DNA of 64,000 nucleotides, from assembly GCA_031267575.1 (NCBI GenBank), contig JAIRYN010000030.1, forward strand, positions 18,240-82,239, in the 5' to 3' direction. Shown piece by piece: positions 58,834-64,000 of this stretch; positions within the stretch are counted from its first letter, which is position 1, and the number at the start of each line of letters is the position of its first letter. The translations under genes were made by a program, and so were the position numbers. Source of the stretch: Synergistaceae bacterium (GTDB lineage: Bacteria > Synergistota > Synergistia > Synergistales > Aminobacteriaceae). The notes under the pieces are model-generated. The model saw nothing but the letters and a program-made list of their open reading frames with translations, made no database searches and had not been told where the DNA came from.

Positions 58834-59253
58834 ATGGAATATGATCTCAAAAGATTTATCAAAGCGCAGGAAACCGATTATCGAACGGCGTTGACGGAAA
58901 TCAAAAACGGGCGGAAGCGGAGCCATTGGATGTGGTATATATTTCCTCAGATAGCGGGGCTCGGGAGCAGTCCAACCTCGAAGTATTACTCACTCAAAGA
59001 TCTCAAAGAGGCAAAAGCCTATCTTGACGACGAAACTCTTGGGAAAAGGCTCATGGAAATTTCCGGCGCGTTGTTGAGCCTGGAGAGCAACGACGCCACA
59101 CAGATATTCGGAACGCCGGACAACATGAAACTGCGTTCCTCCATGACCTTGTTTTCGCGAGTGCAAGACGCCGATCGGGTATTTCAAAAAGCACTGGACA
59201 AATTTTTCGGCGGTCTCCCCGACAAAGAAACGATTCGCTTGTTGGGTGGCTAA
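58834..59253 (+). CDS. DUF1810-family protein
   Basis: A 139-residue cytoplasmic protein. The pattern YDLKRFIKAQETDYRTALTE, RKRSHWMWYIFPQIAGLGSS, YYSLKDLKEAKAYLDDETLG and KLRSSMTLFSRV is that of DUF1810, a family of unknown function related to calpastatin-like annotations. The ATG at 58834 is chosen because the conserved domain begins there and AGGGGG precedes it; the frame is open from 58759, but that extension is hydrophobic and unsupported. Confidence 0.85.
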   Translation: MEYDLKRFIKAQETDYRTALTEIKNGRKRSHWMWYIFPQIAGLGSSPTSKYYSLKDLKEAKAYLDDETLGKRLMEISGALLSLESNDATQIFGTPDNMKLRSSMTLFSRVQDADRVFQKALDKFFGGLPDKETIRLLGG

Positions 59254-59408
59254 TTTTAGTTCAGCTTTAGCCTGTGCCGCCCTTTTGTTGATGGTTGAAC
59301 TCGGATTCTTGAACTCGGATTGTTAAAGTGTGTTTCGTGCAATCGGTGTTTTACATCGGGCAAGTTAAGCTGTAAGCACTGTGTAAAAGGAATGAAAGGA
59401 CTGTGTAA

Positions 59409-60464
59409 ATGAATCGAGATCTCGCTCTTCAAATTGTCGAAAAAGCCGCTTCGTTGAACTTCGAACGATGTGGAATTGTTGGAGTGGACAAGATGCGGGA
59501 ATATGGCGCTAAAGTCACCGAACGCATCGCGCGTTTCCCCGAATCGGCGGGAATGTATCGGCGTTTTCTCGCTTTCGCCGAGCCAGAGCGGAATTTTCCG
59601 TGGGCGCGGTCTGTGGTTGTGTGCTCATGGCGTCATGGCGTCTATCGTATTCCCGAAGGATTTGCCGGACTGATAGGTAAACATTACCTTTTCGATGAAA
59701 GGCGTGACCAGAACTCTGAGGGTTATCACGCACGGGTCGCGTTTGAACGCTACATGGTGGAAGATCTGGGGCTGCGTGTGACTTCGAGCCATGATTACGG
59801 AATAACTTCCTGCCGTTGGGCGGCTTTGGCGTCGGGGATCGGGACGATCCGCAGAAACAACTTTTTTTACGGAGACCACGGATCATATTACGCGTTGATC
59901 GTTTTTTTGGTCGATGAAGCGATGGAACATACCTATACCCCGACGCACAAACCTTGTCTCGACAACTGCAATCTCTGCGTAAAGCACTGCCCCACCGGAG
60001 CGCTTGCCGAACCCTACGCTACCTGCGGGACCACCTGCGTTTCTTTTCTGACCAACAAAGCACCGGATAACGGGGCGTTTGAAAAATACTCTCCACGGAT
60101 CGGGAGCTGGATATACGGCTGCGATGTCTGCCAGGACATCTGCCCTTTTAACAGAGGGCAATGGTCGGAGAGCGAAGAGTTCCCCGGCCTCGAAGAACTG
60201 AGCGCCGCGATCTCTCTGGAGAAAATCGTGACGATGGACTACGCTGATCTTTGTAAAACCATTGCCTCGAAGTTCTGGTACATTGAAATTGAAGACCTAT
60301 GGAAATGGAAACGCAACGCGCTCAACGCCATGTGGAATACGAAGCATGAACATTACGAAACGGCGCTGACCGTCGCCCTTCATGACGAAGACGAGCGTAT
60401 AAGAAACCTGGCGCAATACTTTTGCAATACTTTTATGGATAGCTTGACATATTCCCACGACTAA
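59409..60464 (+). CDS. QueG-like protein with two 4Fe-4S clusters
   Basis: A 351-residue relative of epoxyqueuosine reductase and reductive dehalogenases. The two-cluster ferredoxin region is clear: CLDNCNLCVKHCPTGAL, then CGTTCVSF, then YGCDVCQDICPFN. A short HEAT-like end follows (RNALNAMWNTKHEHYETALT). The region that in QueG carries the catalytic Asp and the WIGKN motif reads SSHDYGITSCRWAALASGIG then RRNNFFY, so this is probably a paralogue with another substrate. QueG uses cobalamin, so a link with the corrinoid uptake genes is possible. Confidence 0.75.
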   Translation: MNRDLALQIVEKAASLNFERCGIVGVDKMREYGAKVTERIARFPESAGMYRRFLAFAEPERNFPWARSVVVCSWRHGVYRIPEGFAGLIGKHYLFDERRDQNSEGYHARVAFERYMVEDLGLRVTSSHDYGITSCRWAALASGIGTIRRNNFFYGDHGSYYALIVFLVDEAMEHTYTPTHKPCLDNCNLCVKHCPTGALAEPYATCGTTCVSFLTNKAPDNGAFEKYSPRIGSWIYGCDVCQDICPFNRGQWSESEEFPGLEELSAAISLEKIVTMDYADLCKTIASKFWYIEIEDLWKWKRNALNAMWNTKHEHYETALTVALHDEDERIRNLAQYFCNTFMDSLTYSHD

Positions 60465-60476
60465 AGCGGAATACGG

Positions 60477-60905
60477 CTACAGATATTTCATTAGATATTT
60501 CATTACTATAGGGAGCAAAATTGAAATAAGGACAGCGCCGAATATCCACCAAAGACGATCATCCAATCGATTCATGCGAGTATTCATTTCGCCGCGCAAG
60601 TCTTTCATGTCTCGGTCTGTTTTCTCGAAGCGTAAATTCATTTCGTCACGCAAGTCTTTCATATCGCTGCGCAAGTCTTTCATATCGCTGCGTAGGTCTT
60701 TCATTTCACCGCGCAGATCGTATATGTTTTTTTCTATCCGCGTTTCAAATTTTTCGCGGTTCTTTTTCTCGTCAGAGACCGCCGCGTCTGTGCGCCGTAT
60801 TTCGCTTTCAAAACGTTTCTCATCCACAGGCGTTATAGTGGCGGAGAAAGTTTCCCGTTGGGTTCTACTCGCTGTGGACGCAGTCGTCGCTGTGTCGTTT
60901 AACAT
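60477..60905 (-). CDS. Coiled-coil protein with C-terminal membrane anchor
   Basis: A 142-residue protein of unknown function. Residues 25-115 are highly charged and helical, with a repeated 7-residue MKDLRSD/GE unit (four to six copies), which should form a coiled coil. The last 25 residues contain a membrane helix (LWWIFGAVLISILLPIVM) and basic end, so the protein is tail-anchored with the coil in the cytoplasm. The design resembles small phage or DUF1640-type coiled-coil proteins. The repeat is also a DNA-level tandem repeat and so may vary in length. Confidence 0.65.
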   Translation of the reverse strand: MLNDTATTASTASRTQRETFSATITPVDEKRFESEIRRTDAAVSDEKKNREKFETRIEKNIYDLRGEMKDLRSDMKDLRSDMKDLRDEMNLRFEKTDRDMKDLRGEMNTRMNRLDDRLWWIFGAVLISILLPIVMKYLMKYL

Positions 60906-61010
60906 TGGTCAACGCCTCCTTTTGGAAAATTATAACAGAGACGGCGACGAAGAAACTCGGCGACCGACGTGGTTCATCCCTCACCGGTCGCCTGTCTTCA
61001 TTTTCCCACG

Positions 61011-62735
61011 TTATTTTCCCACGTTTTGCTTCTCTAGTTGCTTCTTTGTTTGCTTCTCTATGAAAAATTTTTCGAGGCTTTCGCCATAGGGCGCATACGC
61101 AATCCCGTATTCGGTGACGATGGCGGTTATCAGTTCATTGTCCGCAACATCGAACGCCGGGTTGTAGACACGCACGCCCTCCGGAACCATGCGTTCTTTG
61201 TACCACATTTCCGTGATTTCGTAAGAAGGGCGCTCCTCAATAACAATATCTCGTCCCCTCTCGATGGACATGTCGATGGTCGAGGTCGGCGCGCACACGT
61301 AAAAGGGAACGCCGTAATATTTCGCCAGAATAGCCAGACCGGACGTGCCGATTTTATTGCACGCGTCGCCGTTGGCGGCCACACGGTCGCATCCCACGAA
61401 CACGGCATCGATCCAGCCGTTTTTCATAACCTGGGACGCCGCGCTGTCACAGATGACCGTCGTATCGACGCCGTCGGCCCAAAGTTCGAAGGACGACAAG
61501 CGCGCCCCCTGCAACAAAGGCCGAGTTTCATCGACAAACACCTTGAAACGCCATCCCTTTTCCCGGCCGATGTGGATGGGAGCGAGGGCGGTTCCATGCT
61601 TGACTGTGGCCAGTTGCCCGGCGTTGCAGTGCGTGAGAATGGTGTCGCCATCTTTGATGAGGGATAGCCCATACTCGCCGATGGAACGACAGACTCTCGC
61701 GTCCTCGTCTTTGATATTCATCGCCTCGTGGCGCAGCATGATCTTGAGTTGCGCCACGGGAACGTCGGGGTTTTCTAAAACCACTTTTTCCATCCGGTTC
61801 AAAGCCCAGAACAAGTTCACGGCGGTGGGACGAGCCGAGGCCAAATAGTCCTTGGCGGCTCTGAAACGAGAGTAAAAGCGGTCGTAGTCTTCCGTATCGA
61901 TCTCCAGCGCGGCGAGGTAGATGCCAATAGCCGCGGCGACGCCGATGGCCGGAGCTCCTCGGACCTGTAAAAGGTAAATCGCCTTGTGAATATCTTCTTG
62001 CTTTGTGAGCGACAAAACAACCACGTTTCCCGGTAGTTTGGTCTGGTCGAGAATCACCAAGGCGCGCGCCTCGTCGTCTAAGGCCACCGTGTCATAGCTC
62101 ATGAGGTTGTTTCTCGAATCCAGAGCGTCTTTACTCGATACTAACTCGGCATGTGTTTTTTCCACCGGCGCTTTCGTCGCCGCGTCCTGAAGATTTTTTT
62201 TGTTGGATTTATCACGTCTCAGGAAGTACAACACTCCTCCACCCAGGAGAGCACCGGGACCGCTGCTGATGAGAAAGGCTGCGGAAAGCGTCGCGAACAA
62301 GGCAAAACGGCCTCCAGCGGGAGAAGCGATGAGACTGGCGACGCCCGCGCCCAGGGTTCCTGTCGCCAGGGGTTCAGCCAGGGCCGCTAAAAAACGGAAC
62401 TTCTCCGGTAGAAATTTTGCGACGAGCCCAACGGCCAAAGCGCCAAAAAGACTCCCCGGAAAAGCCAGAATCGTGCCTGTACCCAGGGTGTTTCGGACGC
62501 AACTCGTGACGAAGGCCGCGGCGCAGGCCCAAAAAGGTCCCAGAAGGACTCCGGTCACGGCGTTGATGGCGTGCTGGAACGGAAAACAACGGGAGGGTCC
62601 CACAGGGAACGAAAGAGGGGAAAGCAGCACGGTCAGAGCCGCGAAGAACGCCGCCAACGTCATCTTCCGTAAACGCGCCCTGTTAGAGTTCTGCGCGTCG
62701 AACTCGAATTTTCCATAGCGCATTGTACAAACCAT
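61011..62735 (-). CDS. ThiW-MtnA fusion (thiazole-type transporter component + sugar-phosphate isomerase)
   Basis: A single 574-residue frame. Residues 24-180 are a membrane protein of the ThiW type (MTLAAFFAALTVLLSPLSFP, then FPFQHAINAVTGVLLGPFWA, then FPGSLFGALAVGL), thought to be a thiazole-specific S component of ECF transporters. After a linker, residues 213-574 are an MtnA-type isomerase: RGAPAIGVAAAIGIY, LTHCNAGQLAT with the catalytic Cys, VGCDRVAANGD with the catalytic Asp. MtnA isomerises methylthioribose 1-phosphate. No ribosome site precedes the internal Met at the MtnA start, so a true fusion is likely. The start is ATG 62735 or 62723. Confidence 0.82.
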   Translation of the reverse strand: MVCTMRYGKFEFDAQNSNRARLRKMTLAAFFAALTVLLSPLSFPVGPSRCFPFQHAINAVTGVLLGPFWACAAAFVTSCVRNTLGTGTILAFPGSLFGALAVGLVAKFLPEKFRFLAALAEPLATGTLGAGVASLIASPAGGRFALFATLSAAFLISSGPGALLGGGVLYFLRRDKSNKKNLQDAATKAPVEKTHAELVSSKDALDSRNNLMSYDTVALDDEARALVILDQTKLPGNVVVLSLTKQEDIHKAIYLLQVRGAPAIGVAAAIGIYLAALEIDTEDYDRFYSRFRAAKDYLASARPTAVNLFWALNRMEKVVLENPDVPVAQLKIMLRHEAMNIKDEDARVCRSIGEYGLSLIKDGDTILTHCNAGQLATVKHGTALAPIHIGREKGWRFKVFVDETRPLLQGARLSSFELWADGVDTTVICDSAASQVMKNGWIDAVFVGCDRVAANGDACNKIGTSGLAILAKYYGVPFYVCAPTSTIDMSIERGRDIVIEERPSYEITEMWYKERMVPEGVRVYNPAFDVADNELITAIVTEYGIAYAPYGESLEKFFIEKQTKKQLEKQNVGK

Positions 62736-62786
62736 TCCCTTCGAGTGATAAATTTGACAAAGAGCGCGAGGACATCGAACCGCGAC

Positions 62787-62825
62787 AAAAAAGGCGGATT
62801 CTCGACCAAGCGAGTTTCCGCCTTT
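62787..62825 (-). terminator. Terminator of the minus-strand TPP riboswitch
   Basis: On the minus strand AAGGCGGA and TCCGCCTT form the stem, followed by TTTTTT, between the aptamer and the fusion gene. Confidence 0.92.
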
Positions 62826-62838
62826 GACAAGCTCGTGT

Positions 62839-62936
62839 TCCTCGCTCCCTTCGCCAGCATTACCTGGATCAGGTACTGGGGTCGAAAAATCCCTCGAACT
62901 GAAGTATTTTTCCTCTCAGCTAAGCTCCCCCGGAGT
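62839..62936 (-). ncRNA. TPP riboswitch (ThiW-MtnA gene)
   Basis: Read on the minus strand: CTCCGGGGGAGCTTAGCTGAGAGG, a variable stem, then GACCCCAGTACCTGATCC, AGGTAATGCTGGCGAAGGGAG. This is a complete THI element that should control the fusion gene by termination. Confidence 0.96.
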
Positions 62937-63163
62937 TCGTTCTTTTTCGTTAAGTGATTCTTAACGCGTCTCTATGATTACTTTTACTTTAATTCAAATT
63001 TTCCTATCTGTCAAGTATGTTTAAAATGACCAAACCTTGCGGCTTCTTATATAGTTTTCGTATTTTCTTTCTTTCCGAGCTTCTTTCCGAACTTCCCAAA
63101 CTTCTTTCCGAGTCGACGCTTGTGGTGTAGTCCGTTCTTGATCAACGTTGTATCATCGTATCA
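62937..63163. other. Intergenic region between the TPP riboswitch and flagellin
   Basis: It contains TTCTTTCCGA repeated three times (63066-63113) and a doubled ATCAACGTTGTATCA (63139-63177, extending into the end of flagellin). No gene and no clear flagellin terminator are seen. Confidence 0.6.
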
Positions 63164-64000
63164 TCAACGTTGTATCAGACTCAGCACGTTCTGGGGCAAC
63201 TGGTTCGCCTGGGTTAACATGGCGATTCCGCTCTGGATCAATATGGTCAGTTTCGTGAAGTTCATCATTTCCCGCGCCATGTCTACGTCCCGGATCCGAC
63301 TCTCGGTGGCGGTCATATTCGTTGCCGCCGTCGTCAGGTTGGTTATCGTGTGCTCCAGCCTGTTTTGGTACGATCCCAGTTTGGCGCGCTGAAACGAGAC
63401 TATGTCAATGGCGTTGTCCACCTGCGTGATGGCTCTCTTTGCGGACTCCGTGTCAGTCACGTACAGGTTACCGAGCCCCAGCGCAGAAGAACTGACGTCT
63501 CGAATGTTCAGGTGCAACGTCTCTTTTTCGTTCGCCCCTATCTGAAGCTGCACGTCTCGCGCTGCCAAGTGAGCGAAAATCGTATAGGTTCCTTCAACCA
63601 TCTCGAAGTCGTATTTACCGCTTTTCTCGTTGTAGACAATCCGCTGCACTCCCGATCCTGAATCGAACTTCAGCGCTGCGCTACCCGGCAGAATTTCGTC
63701 GCACACCACGCCTGATTGAGTCCTCGTCCACCCGACTATCGTTCCATCGTGAGCGTCTTGCGCGAGCAGATTGTACACGTTCTCTTTCGACTCTTGAATT
63801 GTGGCAAAATTGAGCGCTTGCAAAAGGTTTTCGTTCCCCAAGAAACGATATTCCCCTTCCGCTCCCGTTTTGAATGAGCGCACGACAAACGTGCCCGGAA
63901 CGGTTTCGTACTGACTTTCACGGCGCTCCCAGTTGAACCACTCCACCAAGTGCGTTTCGTCGTGGAAGCCTTGGGAGCGGTTTTTTTCGAGCGCCGTCGT
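63164..64000 (-). CDS. Flagellin, C-terminal part (gene continues beyond the window)
   Basis: The frame is open from base 64000 down to the stop at 63164 and encodes about 278 residues. The last 100 residues are the conserved flagellin C-terminal D1/D0 helices: ALGLGNLYVTDTESAKRAITQVDNAI, LGSYQNRLEHTITNLTTAATN and SRIRDVDMAREMMNFTK, ending QANQLPQNVLSLIQR. The part before it (WFNWERRESQYETVPG onward) is a strand-rich outer domain typical of large flagellins. The start is outside the window; the GTG at 63949 is internal. Confidence 0.94.
   Translation of the reverse strand, partial: TTALEKNRSQGFHDETHLVEWFNWERRESQYETVPGTFVVRSFKTGAEGEYRFLGNENLLQALNFATIQESKENVYNLLAQDAHDGTIVGWTRTQSGVVCDEILPGSAALKFDSGSGVQRIVYNEKSGKYDFEMVEGTYTIFAHLAARDVQLQIGANEKETLHLNIRDVSSSALGLGNLYVTDTESAKRAITQVDNAIDIVSFQRAKLGSYQNRLEHTITNLTTAATNMTATESRIRDVDMAREMMNFTKLTILIQSGIAMLTQANQLPQNVLSLIQR

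Noticed and set aside
61011..62735. Two separate genes (thiW and mtnA) instead of a fusion
   Set aside because: The frame is uninterrupted and no ribosome site precedes the internal Met at the MtnA start, although re-initiation cannot be fully excluded.

Overview
The window looks like chromosomal DNA of a motile, diderm, amino-acid-fermenting member of the Synergistota. The best single clue is the secreted protein at 23142-24500, which ends in a Synergistes-type sorting tail (SGGGCN, a hydrophobic helix, then LLRKYR). Supporting clues are the flagellar gene order, a TonB/ExbBD system and a Kdo cytidylyltransferase (both imply an outer membrane), an NAD(P)-glutamate dehydrogenase, a succinate-type CoA-transferase and an M20 peptidase. 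Species cannot be named from the sequence alone.

Layout. 1-6676 is a plus-strand flagellar operon (fliL end, fliM, fliY, cheY, fliO, fliP, fliQ, fliR, flhB). 6759-14614 holds a secreted unknown protein, pfkA, a D-glutamate-cyclase-like gene, a small membrane protein, rho, a DedA protein and recA. 14690-18177 is an accessory patch with a tnpB element preceded by a possibly structured non-coding stretch, an alpha/beta hydrolase, a TroA-like periplasmic protein and an IS608-like mini-element; a second copy of that mini-element lies after rho. 18224-20389 carries a CoA-transferase, a MITE and rpmB. 20833-30044 is one functional island for corrinoid uptake: TonB-dependent receptor and propeller protein on the minus strand; cobalamin riboswitch, binding protein, ATPase, permease, exbB, exbD and tonB on the plus strand. 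30206-36042 has a MATE pump with an attenuator-like leader, a CarD regulator, a YhdT/PanF pair and a secreted ankyrin protein. 36268-42858 has gyrA-psd-pssA, then a TPP riboswitch and thiD-thiM-thiE. 43088-54215 is the minus-strand rpoC, rpoB, tRNA-Leu and metG. 54490-62735 has kdsB, an M20 peptidase, gdhA, xseB, a DUF1810 protein, an Fe-S protein, a coiled-coil membrane protein and a ThiW-MtnA fusion under a second TPP riboswitch. The window ends inside a large flagellin gene on the minus strand.

How the genes work together. Two vitamin circuits stand out. Corrinoids would be bound at the surface, pulled through the receptor by TonB-ExbBD and passed to the ABC importer, which sits behind a cobalamin riboswitch. 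Thiamine is handled by two TPP-riboswitch units, one for salvage kinases and coupling enzyme, one for a transporter component fused to a sugar-phosphate isomerase. PanF adds pantothenate uptake, so the organism appears to scavenge several vitamins.

Two features are unusual at the scale of the whole window. First, most intergenic regions and many protein linkers carry short tandem duplications (about 9-24 bp units, two to four copies); in genes they are in frame. Second, there are several small non-autonomous elements: two IS608-like copies, two copies of a G/C-box element with 10-bp direct repeats, and a single 126-bp element with 19-bp perfect terminal inverted repeats. All assignments are by eye from translations and motifs; no database search was run.
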